This document shows, piece by piece, positions 42,103 through 51,125 of a stretch of DNA of 64,000 nt (position 1 is the stretch's first letter; every line of letters begins with the position of its first letter). The notes beneath the pieces were generated by a model. It was not told where the DNA came from, did not search any database, and was given only the letters and a program-made list of their open reading frames with translations. The position numbers and the translations under genes were made by a program. The stretch is from Acidobacteriaceae bacterium (GTDB taxonomy: Bacteria; Acidobacteriota; Terriglobia; Terriglobales; Acidobacteriaceae), in contig PLGG01000017.1 of assembly GCA_003138515.1 (NCBI GenBank), positions 137,031-201,030 on the forward strand, written 5' to 3'.

Positions 42103-44250
42103 TCAGTCCGCCGCGTCGGCTGCGGTTTCCGCGCTCTTCGCCTGGCGTTTTGCCCCCGGCGCTGGAATCGCGTCCAAATCCGTCTTCCCCTCCGCGAGCT
42201 GCATCAGGAATTCCTGAGACGAAAACGGCGCCGTATCCTTCATCAGTTTGCTCGCGCGTATGTAAGCCCCGTCGGGCTGCTGCAGCCGCGCCTTCACCGT
42301 GTCCGCCAGGTATGCCGGCAGAATTTCGCTGTGAATCCGCGCCAGGGCCGCGGGATCGCGGACCGGAAACGCGACTTCGCAGCGCTCGAAGAGATTGCGC
42401 GGCATCCAATCGGCTGAGCCGATGTAGATTTCGTCACTGCCGCCATTGGCGAAGTGAAAGATGCGCGAGTGCTCCAGGAATCGCCCCACAATCGACCGCA
42501 CGCGAATCCGTTCCGACAGTCCTTTCACGCCCGGCCGCAGAATGCATAGCCCGCGAATGATCAGGTCGATTTCCACGCCGGCCTGCGACGCCTGATAAAG
42601 CGCCTGAATAATCGACGGCTCCAGCAGCGCGTTCATCTTGGCCACGATGTGCGCGGGCCTGCCCGCCTGCGCGTGCTCCTGCTCGCGGCGGATCAGCCGC
42701 AGAAAACTCTCCGCCATGGTCAGCGGCGCCACCAGCAGCGGGCTGTAGTCGTCCACCTCGGCGTGTGCGGTCAGGTAGTTGAACACCATGTGTACGCGCT
42801 CGCCAATCTGCGGATCGCTGGTCAGCAGGCTCAGGTCGGTGTAGAAGCGCGCAGTGTCCGGGTTGTAGTTGCCGGTGCCCAGGTGACAATAGCGCCGCGT
42901 CACGCCGTCCTCGTCGTGGCGCACCAGCATCGCCAGCTTGCAGTGCGTCTTCAGCCCCACCACTCCGTGAAACACCTGCACCCCCGCGTCTTCCATGCTG
43001 CGCGCCCAGCGGATGTTCGACGCCTCATCGAAGCGGGCCATCAGCTCCACCACTACCGTGGCTTCCTTGCTTGCGCCGGCCTCGGTCAGTGCCTGAAACA
43101 TCGGCGAGTCGTGGCTGGTCCGGTAGAGCGTTTGCTTCATCGTCATCACCGCCGGGTCCTGCGCGCCCTGCTGGATGAAGTCGACCACCGGATCGTAAGC
43201 ATCGTAGGGGTGGTGCAGCAGGATGTCGCGATGGCGCAGCTCGTCGAAGATCCCCGTTGACTTGCGGCTCAGCAGCAGCGGCTTCGGCGTGAACGGCTGA
43301 AACTTCAGGTCCGGCCGCTGCACGTCGCCGTAGAAGAACATCAGCCGCGACAAATTCACCGGCCCCTCGCAGCGGAAAACCTGGTCCTCTTCGAGCTCGA
43401 AGTTGACCCTCAGCCGCTCCACGATCTCGGGATCGGCGTCGCTCTCGATCTCCAGCCGCACCGCGTCGCCTTTGCGGCGGTTGTGCAGTTCCACGCGGAT
43501 CGTTTCCAGCAGCGACCGCGCTTCTTCTTCCTCGAAATAAAGGTTTGAGTTGCGCGTGACGCGGAACGACGCCGAGCCGAGCACTTCGTACCCGCGGTAC
43601 ATGCCGCCCAGATGCTGCTCAATCAGGTCCTGCAGCAGCACGTAATCGTGGTGCCCATGGTCGCTGGGCAGCCGCACAAACCGCGGTAGCGCGCGCGGCA
43701 CCGTCACCACCCCCAGCACCTGCGGTCCGGAGCTGCGCCGCTTGGCTCGCAGCAGCAATGCCAGGCAGAGCGCCTTGTTCAGCACCCGCGGAAACGGATG
43801 CGCCGGATCGATCGAGATCGGCGTCAGCAGCGGATCGACCTCGCGCTGAAAGTAGCCGCGCGCAAACTCGCGGGCATGCTCGCCGAGCTCGTCCCAATCA
43901 AGCAGCCTCACCCCCTGCTTGCGTAGCTCCGGCAGCAGTTGCTTGTTCCAGCAGTGGTATTGCGCGGCCACAAAGCTGTGTATCTCGGCAGTCAGAACCG
44001 TCAGCGACTCGTCGGGCCGCAGGCCATCGTACCCCGGCTCGCGATAGCCGTCTTCAATGCGCTGCATCAGCCCGGCCTGGCGCACCTCGACATATTCATC
44101 CAGATTCGACCCCGTAATGGCCAGGAATTTCACGCGCTCCACGAGCGGATTGGCCGGGTCTTCGGCTTCCTCGAGGACACGCCGGTTGAATTGCATCCAG
44201 GAGTAGTCCCGCCCGTTGAAGAGCTTGATTTTCTTTGTACTTCTGGCCAT
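42103..44250 (-). CDS. ppk1: Polyphosphate kinase Ppk1
   Basis: A 715-residue PPK1. The start ATG at 44250 is chosen over a TTG four codons upstream. N-terminal RDYSWMQFNRRVLEEA, LKTHCKLAMLVRHDEDG with the catalytic histidine, RYCHLGTGNYNPDTA, and RIFHFANGGSDEIYIGSADW with the second histidine are all intact. It makes polyphosphate from ATP reversibly, at the inner membrane. With ppx and sixA it forms a polyphosphate cluster, although the gene faces away from the pseudokinase gene. Confidence 0.98.
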   Translation of the reverse strand: MARSTKKIKLFNGRDYSWMQFNRRVLEEAEDPANPLVERVKFLAITGSNLDEYVEVRQAGLMQRIEDGYREPGYDGLRPDESLTVLTAEIHSFVAAQYHCWNKQLLPELRKQGVRLLDWDELGEHAREFARGYFQREVDPLLTPISIDPAHPFPRVLNKALCLALLLRAKRRSSGPQVLGVVTVPRALPRFVRLPSDHGHHDYVLLQDLIEQHLGGMYRGYEVLGSASFRVTRNSNLYFEEEEARSLLETIRVELHNRRKGDAVRLEIESDADPEIVERLRVNFELEEDQVFRCEGPVNLSRLMFFYGDVQRPDLKFQPFTPKPLLLSRKSTGIFDELRHRDILLHHPYDAYDPVVDFIQQGAQDPAVMTMKQTLYRTSHDSPMFQALTEAGASKEATVVVELMARFDEASNIRWARSMEDAGVQVFHGVVGLKTHCKLAMLVRHDEDGVTRRYCHLGTGNYNPDTARFYTDLSLLTSDPQIGERVHMVFNYLTAHAEVDDYSPLLVAPLTMAESFLRLIRREQEHAQAGRPAHIVAKMNALLEPSIIQALYQASQAGVEIDLIIRGLCILRPGVKGLSERIRVRSIVGRFLEHSRIFHFANGGSDEIYIGSADWMPRNLFERCEVAFPVRDPAALARIHSEILPAYLADTVKARLQQPDGAYIRASKLMKDTAPFSSQEFLMQLAEGKTDLDAIPAPGAKRQAKSAETAADAAD

Positions 44251-44646
44251 TTTCCGGTCCAATTCGCTGTGTTGGCAGTCTACAGCTTTCCGCCGCGCTG
44301 CGACAGCCCACCCAAGCCTCGCCGCCTACAGGTTTCAGCGCCTACAACGTTACCGCAATAGTTCCGACCTCGATTACCTCGGGGACGGGGATCCCCACGG
44401 GTCACACAAACCCCACAATGCCATGCTTACAGCAAGCCTCTCCTCAGGGAGGTTAAATCCAGAACAAAAGCGCCGAAACGAAACCGGCCGGCAGGGCAGC
44501 GAGAAAAGCCGCCTTTCGGGTCACACCATCGCGCTCCCGCGTTCGATACACTAGATTTAAGAACCGCGTTGCGCCTGCAGCGCATCAATTTCTTTTGAAG
44601 TCCATTTTCGGGCGCCCGCATTCGCCGTTCTTACGCAAGGTCCAAA
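44251..44646. other. Intergenic region between divergent ppk1 and the tolC-like gene
   Basis: About 396 bases without a gene I can support. Short frames overlap here but lack ribosome sites. It should contain the ppk1 promoter and that of the tolC-emrA operon. I found no convincing PHO box for ppk1. Confidence 0.5.
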
Positions 44647-46083
44647 TTGCCAAAGAAATCCATCAAAACATCAATCCGTCTTTGTGCCACGGCTCTCGCT
44701 TTGTACGTTTGCCTTCTGGGCCGCGTTGCGGCCGCGCAATCCTCCGTAATTCCGCCTCCGGCCGCGCCCTCGCCGCCGTCGGCTGCGGATTTTCAAGGCG
44801 GCGTAACCAAGGGCCAGGCCTCTGCGCAGACCATCGATCTCTCGCTCGATGACGCCATCCAGCGCGGCTTGCAATCGAATTTGGGAATCATTCTCAGCGG
44901 CACGCAAACCTCCGGCGCCCGCGCCGCGCGCCTCAGCCAGTTGCAATCGCTTCTTCCTTCCGTCGACTTCACCGCCAAGGAAGCTGTCCAGCAAACCGAT
45001 CTGCCCGCCGAAGGCCTTCGCATCCCCGGTTTCCCCAAAATCATCGGCCCGTTCGGCTATACCGACGTCCGCGCCTCGCTCACCTGGTCGCTGATTGACG
45101 TTCAATCGCTGCGCAACTATCTCGCTTCCCGGCACAACTTTGCCGCCGCGCAGTTGTCGGCTCAGGATGCGCGCGATATGGTGGTGCTCACCGTCGGCAA
45201 CGCCTATCTGCTTGTGCTCGCCGACCAGACCAACGTCAGCAGCGTTCAAGCGCAGGTGGCAACCGCGAAAGTCTCTCTCGATCAGGCCGTCGACAATCAT
45301 CAGGCCGGCACGGCGCCGCTCCTCGACGAGTTGCGTGGCCGAGTCGATTACCAATCTCTCGAGCAGCAGTTGATCGCGGCCCAGGACTCGCTCGAAAAAG
45401 ACAAGCTGGCTCTCGCGCGCGCCATCGGCCTGCCTCTGGCGCAGAGTTTCAATCTCACCGACACCGCGCCCTTCGCGCCCTTCGACCAGCTCGACGCGAA
45501 CGCGCTCATCCAGCAGGCCACGAAGAATCGCAAGGATCTGGCCGCTCTCGTCGAGCAAACCGCCGCCGCCGCCGATCAGCGCAAAGCAGCGACAGCCGCG
45601 CGTTTCCCCACCGTCGAAACCGACGCCGACTACGGCGACATCGGCACCACGCTGGCCCACTCGCATGGCACCGTCGATGCATCCGCCGCGCTCAGCGTGC
45701 CCGTATTTGACGAATTTGCCCTGCGCGGCCAGGCCGAGCAGGCGCAGGCGCAACTCGACACCGCGAAGGCGCAGTTGAGCGACAAAGATGCGCAGATCGA
45801 GGCCGACGTCCGCGACGCCCTGCTCGACATCGCAGCGGCGCAGCAACAAGTTGAAGTCGCGCGCTCCAGCGTGGATCTCGCCGGCGAAGCTCTCAAAGAG
45901 GCGCAGGAGCGCTATGCTAACGGCGTCAGCGACAACCTCGCCGTCAGCCAGGCGCAGCAATCGGTCGCCCAGGCCGACAGCCAGTTGGTCGCCAGCCTCT
46001 ACCGCGATAACGTAGCCAAGCTCAGCCTGGCCCGCGCACTCGGAGACGGGCTGGACTACAAGAAATACTTAGGAGGGAAGTGA
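44647..46083 (+). CDS. TolC-family outer-membrane efflux channel
   Basis: A 478-residue protein. Start is TTG at 44647, with AAGG 7 nt upstream, followed by a signal peptide (ATALALYVCLLGRVAAAQ). Two long helical repeats carry the OEP pattern, e.g. LSLDDAIQRGLQSNLGI and AQERYANGVSDNLAVSQA. It forms a trimeric channel through the outer membrane. The next gene, an EmrA-like adaptor, begins right at its stop, so the two work together. Confidence 0.93.
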   Translation: MPKKSIKTSIRLCATALALYVCLLGRVAAAQSSVIPPPAAPSPPSAADFQGGVTKGQASAQTIDLSLDDAIQRGLQSNLGIILSGTQTSGARAARLSQLQSLLPSVDFTAKEAVQQTDLPAEGLRIPGFPKIIGPFGYTDVRASLTWSLIDVQSLRNYLASRHNFAAAQLSAQDARDMVVLTVGNAYLLVLADQTNVSSVQAQVATAKVSLDQAVDNHQAGTAPLLDELRGRVDYQSLEQQLIAAQDSLEKDKLALARAIGLPLAQSFNLTDTAPFAPFDQLDANALIQQATKNRKDLAALVEQTAAAADQRKAATAARFPTVETDADYGDIGTTLAHSHGTVDASAALSVPVFDEFALRGQAEQAQAQLDTAKAQLSDKDAQIEADVRDALLDIAAAQQQVEVARSSVDLAGEALKEAQERYANGVSDNLAVSQAQQSVAQADSQLVASLYRDNVAKLSLARALGDGLDYKKYLGGK

Positions 46084-46085
46084 AC

Positions 46086-47318
46086 GTGCCCGATCCAACC
46101 CCAACACCAACACCGGAACCCAACGAATCGGCAGAGACTGAGATTGAGGCGCCGCGGTCCCGCCGCAGGGGCCTGATCATTGTCGCCATCCTGGTTGTGG
46201 TGCTCGTCGCCCTGGGCATCTGGTGGCGCTCCACCTTCAGCGAGGATACCGACGACGCGCAGGTCAACGGCCACCTCATCCAGGTCAGCGCCCGAGTCGC
46301 CGGCCAGGTCTTGAAAGTCGATGTGGAAGAGAACCAGATCGTGAAGGCGGGCGACCCCATCGTCGAGCTCGACCCGCGCGACTACCAGGTTGCCGTCGAA
46401 AACGCCGAGGCTGCGCTGGCCAGCGCCAAGGCCAATGCCGCGGCGGCCCGCGTCAATGTGCCCATCACCACGGTGAATACCGGAAGCAATCTGAGTTCGG
46501 CTGGCCACGATGTCAGCGGCACGCAGGCAGCGGTGGCGCAGGCGGAAAAGCAACTCGAAGCGGCGCACGCCCTGGTGGCCCAGGCAGCGGCCAACAACAC
46601 CAAGGCGCAGGCGGATCTGGAGCGCTATAGACCGCTCGTCGCTAAGGACGTCATCAGCAAGCAGCAGTTTGACGCCGCTGTTGCCGCCGCCGACGCCGCC
46701 AAAGCATCGCTGGCCGACGCGCTCGCCAACGAGCAGGCCGCTGCCGATGGAGTCCGCCTGGCCCACGAGAAAGAATTGCAGGCGCAGGCGATGTTGAAGT
46801 CCGCAGAAACCGGACCGCAGCAGGTGGAAGCGCAGAGCGCGCGCGCCAAGCAGGCCGACGCCCAGGTCCAACAGGCTCAGGCGCAGCTCGATCAAGCCAA
46901 ACTCAATCTCAGCTATACCAAAATCGTCGCTCCGGCTGACGGCATCATCACCCGCAAGAGCGTCGAGATCGATCAGAACCTCGCCGCCGGCCAGAATCTG
47001 CTCACCCTGGTCTCGCTGCAGGACCTCTGGATCACGGCCAACTTCAAGGAGACCCAGCTCAAGCACATGCAGGCTGGCCAATCCGTCAAAATTCACGTCG
47101 ACTCAACCGGCAAAGACTATAGCGGCCGCGTCACCCAGATCGGCGGAGCCACCGGTTCTGTCCTCTCGCTCTTTCCGCCCGAGAATGCCACCGGCAACTA
47201 CGTCAAAGTCGTCCAGCGCATTCCGGTGCGCATCGACTTCACTGATCTGGCCAATGAAGACCAGCACCACGAGCTCCGGCCCGGCCTCTCCGTCGAGCCG
47301 ACCGTCCGCGTGAAATAG
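46086..47318 (+). CDS. HlyD/EmrA-type membrane fusion adaptor
   Basis: A 410-residue adaptor. One membrane helix (GLIIVAILVVVLVALGIWW) anchors it. DTDDAQVNGHLIQVSARVAG begins the EmrA-type lipoyl/barrel part, a long coiled coil follows, and SYTKIVAPADGIITRKSVEI closes the hairpin. The start is a GTG: 46086 has GGAGG at 9 nt, whereas 46080 would overlap the previous stop but is too close to that site. It links an inner-membrane pump to the TolC channel. The pump gene is not adjacent. Confidence 0.92.
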   Translation: MPDPTPTPTPEPNESAETEIEAPRSRRRGLIIVAILVVVLVALGIWWRSTFSEDTDDAQVNGHLIQVSARVAGQVLKVDVEENQIVKAGDPIVELDPRDYQVAVENAEAALASAKANAAAARVNVPITTVNTGSNLSSAGHDVSGTQAAVAQAEKQLEAAHALVAQAAANNTKAQADLERYRPLVAKDVISKQQFDAAVAAADAAKASLADALANEQAAADGVRLAHEKELQAQAMLKSAETGPQQVEAQSARAKQADAQVQQAQAQLDQAKLNLSYTKIVAPADGIITRKSVEIDQNLAAGQNLLTLVSLQDLWITANFKETQLKHMQAGQSVKIHVDSTGKDYSGRVTQIGGATGSVLSLFPPENATGNYVKVVQRIPVRIDFTDLANEDQHHELRPGLSVEPTVRVK

Positions 47319-47436
47319 TCCGGCTCAGAACCTCCGTACCGCCGGTCTCCAGACCGGCTGTCGTGTGGGCCTCCAGGCCCGCACTATCTCGCCACGCCGT
47401 GCTTTCCCCGTCGAGCCCACCGTCCGCGTGAAGTAA
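47291..47436 (+). repeat. Duplicated 3' end of emrA bounding a palindromic element
   Basis: The last 28 nt of the adaptor gene (47291-47318, CGTCGAGCCGACCGTCCGCG then TGAAATAG) recur at 47409-47436 with three changes, again ending in a stop codon. Between them lies CCGGTCTCCAGACCGGCTGT and then GTGGGCCTCCAGGCCCGCAC (47342-47385), the element that follows rmuC. Confidence 0.85.
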
Positions 47437-47502
47437 GGTTGCTTCCACGTTCGGTCGAGAACGCGGCATTAAGCCGCGGCAGCGCCTCGTGTTCAGCGCT
47501 GG

Positions 47503-48093
47503 TCAGGATCGTGCGAATTCAAGCAGGGATCTGATTTCGCCTTTGTCGGCTGATTGCAGAGCTTCGATATAGCGCTTGCGGAAGTCGCCCGCCTTCGCAA
47601 TATCGGCCCCTCCCCACGTGAAAATCGGCTCTTCCTGCCTCTTTGCAAGAACGTCTGCCATCAGCCGGGCGTGACGCCCGTTCCCGTTCGGGAAAGGATG
47701 AATCAAAACGAGCCGATGATGGAATCGAATCGCAATCTCATCGGTTGCGTAAGTTTGTCGCTCGACCCAGAAATGCGCATCCCCCAGCAACGCACCGAGT
47801 CCATCGCGGATCAGCCATGGCGGAACGCCGATGTTCTTCTCCGAGCTTCTGTACTTGCCGGCCCATTTCCACGTCTGATCGAACATTCGCTGATGGAGAC
47901 CGCGGACGTAGGGTTCAGTCAGGGGATCCTGCCTCTTCAGCGTGCGCGAATCGAGCGCCCAGTCGTATGCAACCAGAATGTTCGCGCGCTCCCACTCATT
48001 CAGTTCCGCCCTTGTTGCAAGGTTGGGGATGAGCTCGGCTTGTTCGTCAGGCGATAGCGGTGTGTTGCCATCCTCCGTGGGCAAGAGAGTCAT
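47503..48093 (-). CDS. Fic-domain mobile mystery protein B
   Basis: A 196-residue Fic protein. The active motif is HPFPNGNGRHAR (132-143): the catalytic His and GNGR are present, but Asn replaces the usual Asp/Glu. This HPFPNGNGRHAR form is what I recall for 'mobile mystery protein B', always found with the HTH protein A upstream, as here (4-nt overlap). Fic enzymes transfer AMP or other groups from nucleotides to proteins. Whether this pair is a toxin-antitoxin system or a mobile element module is unresolved. Confidence 0.9.
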   Translation of the reverse strand: MTLLPTEDGNTPLSPDEQAELIPNLATRAELNEWERANILVAYDWALDSRTLKRQDPLTEPYVRGLHQRMFDQTWKWAGKYRSSEKNIGVPPWLIRDGLGALLGDAHFWVERQTYATDEIAIRFHHRLVLIHPFPNGNGRHARLMADVLAKRQEEPIFTWGGADIAKAGDFRKRYIEALQSADKGEIRSLLEFARS

Positions 48094-48539
48094 TCGCGGC
48101 CATGCCTTCTCGTCAGGCGATTGGCTTCCGCTTCGATAGCCTGGTCGATGTTCCCGCTCGCTTGACCCTCGAGCGCCATGGAGTGCTCGACTCCGAGGAC
48201 GTTCGTCGCTGCTTTGGCGCGCGCGCGCGCGCCAGTAAGCGTCCCCAAGCTGCCGCTTCTCGGAACCAGAGCATAGACCAGATCGCAGTCGAGCGCGTGT
48301 GCAAGGTCGCGTAGGCTTTTCAGCGTGATGCGATCTTCCGATTCGGCTTTCTCCTGCTGGATCACGAGTTGCCTGCTGGTCCCCAATCTCCCGGCGAGAT
48401 CGCCAGAAGAAAGCCCAACGGCCTCCCGGATGGCGCGAATCCAGCCCTTGGGCGGACGAGGATTGGACGCAGCAGCCTGGAAGGGTGCCAAGGTGCGCTC
48501 AAGCTGCTTGACCCGTAATTCTCTGAAATCATTGCGCAT
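48090..48539 (-). CDS. HTH mobile mystery protein A
   Basis: A 149-residue XRE-like regulator. The HTH is IREAVGLSSGDLAGRLGTSR followed by QLVIQQEKAE, then LKSLRDLAHALDCDLVYALV, which is the family signature. Its stop overlaps the Fic gene start by 4 nt. It likely represses the pair. A strong sigma70 promoter with two palindromes lies upstream. Confidence 0.92.
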   Translation of the reverse strand: MRNDFRELRVKQLERTLAPFQAAASNPRPPKGWIRAIREAVGLSSGDLAGRLGTSRQLVIQQEKAESEDRITLKSLRDLAHALDCDLVYALVPRSGSLGTLTGARARAKAATNVLGVEHSMALEGQASGNIDQAIEAEANRLTRRHGRE

Positions 48540-48569
48540 GGAAATAGTCCCGCGTTAGGCGGCAATCCA

Positions 48570-48598
48570 AATATAGTCATTTAGCTATATAGTGTCAA
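48570..48598 (-). promoter_or_regulatory. Consensus sigma70 promoter of the mobile mystery pair
   Basis: On the minus strand TTGACA (48598-48593), exactly 17 nt spacer, TATATT (48575-48570), about 30 nt before the start codon. This is the best promoter match in the window. One operator-like palindrome overlaps the -35. Confidence 0.7.
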
Positions 48599-48644
48599 TC
48601 TATAAATTGATCGAAATATCTATGATGACAATGTATAAATTGTC
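48595..48644. promoter_or_regulatory. Two matching palindromes, candidate operators of MmpA
   Basis: TCAATCTATAAATTGA (48595-48610) and GACAATGTATAAATTGTC (48627-48644) share CAAT-N-TATAAATTG. Their centres are 33 bp apart, about three turns of DNA, and the first overlaps the -35. This fits cooperative autorepression by the HTH protein. Confidence 0.6.
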
Positions 48645-49013
48645 AAACTCCGTCGTCTTGACGCGTTGTTGCCCGCGTCACCGCGCGCTCTCCGGCGGTC
48701 CCAGATAACTCGACTTCAGCGGACCGTGGCTCACCACAAGAACAGCACGAGACTGGGTGGGACAGCACAGTCCCAAACCGCCGGCCTTGTATCAGGGCAC
48801 GACCGGCGCACCCACCCAACGGGTGAGTCGCGTGTCGCAACCGCTCCAAAATAAACGAGGCCTTCAGCCCCTGAGGGAACGCTTCTCCAAACCTACCCAC
48901 AAACCCACACCCCATTCACTGGTCCAACGGGAACGCACAGACACTGCAACGCGGCCGCGCTCGCCACATCGTCAGAGCGAATCCAACCGGCTGAACGCAC
49001 TCGATTCCATCGA
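48645..49013. other. Gene-free stretch with dispersed repeat fragments
   Basis: No gene is supported. TCAGGGCACGAC (48793-48804) and AGCCCCTGAGGGAA (48866-48879) are the two ends of the repeat found inside tsaD, here about 75 bases apart. The stretch separates the Fic/HTH module from the TIR gene's 3' end. Confidence 0.55.
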
Positions 49014-50381
49014 TTATTGGAGCTGCTTCAACTGCTCACAGGACCACTCGTTGCCCCGGCTGCAACCCTCTTGAAACAACGACTTCGCCTTCGCGGTGTC
49101 CTGGCCAACGCCTAGGCCCTTCGCGTAAAGATCTCCCAGGCTAGCGCAACCGGACGCTTCTCTGCCGTCGCAAGCCTTCTCGTACAGGGAACGCGCCTGC
49201 ATGTAGTCCTGGGCGACGCCTCGACCATCGGCGTAGAGAAAGCCCAGACTTGTGCACGCGTCTGCATTCCCGCCATCGCAGGCCTGCTTAAACAGGGAGG
49301 CCGCTTGGGCGTAATCCTGGGTAACGCCGTCGCCATTCTCGTAAAGCATGCCGAGATTGTTGCACCCGTCTGCGCTCCCACCATCGCAAGCCCGCTTAGC
49401 CAGCGGCTTGGCCTCGTAATATCGATTCTGAAGGATTAGGCGGTTCGCCTTCCCGGCTAGATCCTGCGTGGCTGCCGATGTTGTGCTCGAAGAGCCGCCC
49501 GAACCTCCGTTCGGCCCCGGGCCTTGCGCCGGCACCGAGGAATTTGCAAGTGCCGGACTCGCGCCGGACTGAGGGGATTGCTGCACGGCTGGGCTTCCGC
49601 CCTGCCCAGCGCCTGCACCGCTGCTCCCTCCAGCCGCCGCGGGCTGTGCGGCCTGGGGCGGCGAGCCCACTGGGCCCCAACCCATTCTTGAGCGAACCAC
49701 AAAAATCGCTGCCAGCACGAGAGCGAGCGCAACTGCTCCCCCTAATACCCAGACGCGAACTCTTCGAGGCTTCGGCGTGTCAACGGTCGCGCACCCGGAG
49801 CCCGAATCCGGAGAGTTGCCTTTGCAATGCCCGTCCGCGGGACTAGGCGACCCACTCGCCACAAACGAATCGCCGCCTGAGCCTGCGGCCTCGGTCGTCT
49901 TCCCCTCAGGCTCGTCCTCTTTTTGAGCAGGAATCGGAATCGCCGGACGCGCCTCTGCCCGCTCGTCCCGCGTCTCCGTCTGCGCCAGCAACACCTTGAC
50001 CTTTTTCGCAAGGTTGTTGAGATGCCCCTCCAGGGGCGGCGTCAACGCGTCCAGCCAGTGCACGTTGCCGAAGAAATACTCCAGTGACTCATGGAGAACC
50101 GCGTCCTCCACGCGAAACGGTAGAACGACGACGCCGTGATTGAACGCCCGTTCGACCTCTCTGCGAATCTGCGGCGAATCATTCGCGTTGGCCGTGAACA
50201 CCAGCACCATGATCCGGACCTGCTTGATGGCTTCAATGATGCACTTGCCGAACTCCATTCCGGGCATCACATCGCGCGGAGCGATCCAGCAGCGGATCCC
50301 CTCCGACTCCAGCGTCGCGCACACCGCGTCCGCGATCGTCTTGTCCTTCGCGGAATGGCTGATGAAGACGTCGTGCGCCAT
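49014..50381 (-). CDS. TIR-domain membrane protein with Sel1 repeats
   Basis: A 455-residue protein. Residues 1-130 are a TIR domain (DVFISHSAKDKTIADAV, RCWIAPRDVMPGMEFGKCII). By comparison with SARM1, E43 in PGMEF is the likely catalytic glutamate for NAD cleavage; this is inference. A charged linker, one membrane helix (about 206-226) and a Gly/Ser/Pro-rich stretch follow. Three to four Cys-containing Sel1 repeats end the protein (ACDGGSADGCNNLGMLYENG and similar). TIR-Sel1 proteins are candidates for receptors or NAD-depleting defence effectors. The Sel1 part would lie across the membrane from the TIR. Confidence 0.9.
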   Translation of the reverse strand: MAHDVFISHSAKDKTIADAVCATLESEGIRCWIAPRDVMPGMEFGKCIIEAIKQVRIMVLVFTANANDSPQIRREVERAFNHGVVVLPFRVEDAVLHESLEYFFGNVHWLDALTPPLEGHLNNLAKKVKVLLAQTETRDERAEARPAIPIPAQKEDEPEGKTTEAAGSGGDSFVASGSPSPADGHCKGNSPDSGSGCATVDTPKPRRVRVWVLGGAVALALVLAAIFVVRSRMGWGPVGSPPQAAQPAAAGGSSGAGAGQGGSPAVQQSPQSGASPALANSSVPAQGPGPNGGSGGSSSTTSAATQDLAGKANRLILQNRYYEAKPLAKRACDGGSADGCNNLGMLYENGDGVTQDYAQAASLFKQACDGGNADACTSLGFLYADGRGVAQDYMQARSLYEKACDGREASGCASLGDLYAKGLGVGQDTAKAKSLFQEGCSRGNEWSCEQLKQLQ

Positions 50382-50439
50382 GGGCTTCTTGATTCTATCC
50401 AGATGGGGAAGCGGCTACGCTCCACTATACCCCCGAACC

Positions 50440-50546
50440 AACCCTCCCCACCTGCCACCACCTGCCCACATCACTCCCTCGTTCCCTCGGTCCCTTGGTC
50501 CCTGCTTTTCTAATCCCTGGTCCCTGATCCCTGGTCCCTGCCTTTC
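50440..50546. repeat. Heptad array downstream of the 50547 gene
   Basis: In the gene's direction the TGA is followed by GAAAGGCAGGGACCAGGGAT, then further AGGGACC/AGGGAAC units of 7-8 nt for about 90 bases. It is the longest array of this type in the window. Confidence 0.75.
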
Positions 50547-51086
50547 TCACACCGCCTCCTCCAAATCATCCCCATCAATATCCTCATTAATATCGACAAG
50601 CCCATCCGACTTTGCGAACGGCCCCGCCAAAATCCTGTTTGGCGCTACTCGCCTCCACCGATGCCCATCCCACATCTGCCCAACCTTCACCACCGAGCCA
50701 ACGAGCAAATCGGCAAGCCCCGGCGCATCTTCCTCTCTCACCTCTTCTCTCCGCGCCTTCTCCTCCTCCGCCAGCTTCATCAGGATCTTCACGCTTTCGA
50801 GCTTTCCCTTGAGCGCATTGTCCATCAACGTTTGCGCCAGCGCCTCGCTGCTCTCTGCCATCCTCCTCTCCGTCGCCGTCCGCAACCGGTCCACCCCATA
50901 CCCCTTCAACTTCCTCTTCCGCGGCTCTGTTCCCCCATCCTCTCGCCGCGCCTTTCCCTTGCTGCCTCGCTGACTCGCCTTGTTTACTCGTTCCCTTGTT
51001 CCCTTGGTCCCTCGGTCCCTTGTTCCTTCGCTGACCCGCTGTCCCGCCCGCCCAACCTTCCCGCCCATCCGCCCAATATCTGCCAT
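50547..51086 (-). CDS. Conserved-looking hypothetical protein with repeat-derived N-terminus
   Basis: 179 residues from the ATG at 51086 (AGAGGTGG upstream). Residues about 15-50 (GTRDRGTKGTRERVNKASQR) are encoded by AGGGAAC/AGGGACC heptads. The rest is a normal-looking protein: YGVDRLRTATERRMAESSEA, then LKGKLESVKILMKLAEEEK, and an acidic tail. The helical middle resembles a small acidobacterial family seen near such arrays, by recollection. Function unknown. It follows the HTH gene by 39 nt and is probably co-transcribed. Confidence 0.6.
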   Translation of the reverse strand: MADIGRMGGKVGRAGQRVSEGTRDRGTKGTRERVNKASQRGSKGKARREDGGTEPRKRKLKGYGVDRLRTATERRMAESSEALAQTLMDNALKGKLESVKILMKLAEEEKARREEVREEDAPGLADLLVGSVVKVGQMWDGHRWRRVAPNRILAGPFAKSDGLVDINEDIDGDDLEEAV

Positions 51087-51125
51087 CGCCCCACCTCTCA
51101 CGCCGCCTGCCCTTCGGCAGCCTCG

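Noticed and set aside
44671..45960. 429-codon antisense frame over the TolC-like gene
   Set aside because: Shadow frame; the plus-strand product has full family motifs and a signal peptide.
50440..50546. Heptad array as a CRISPR
   Set aside because: Units are 7-8 nt without spacers, and no cas gene is present.
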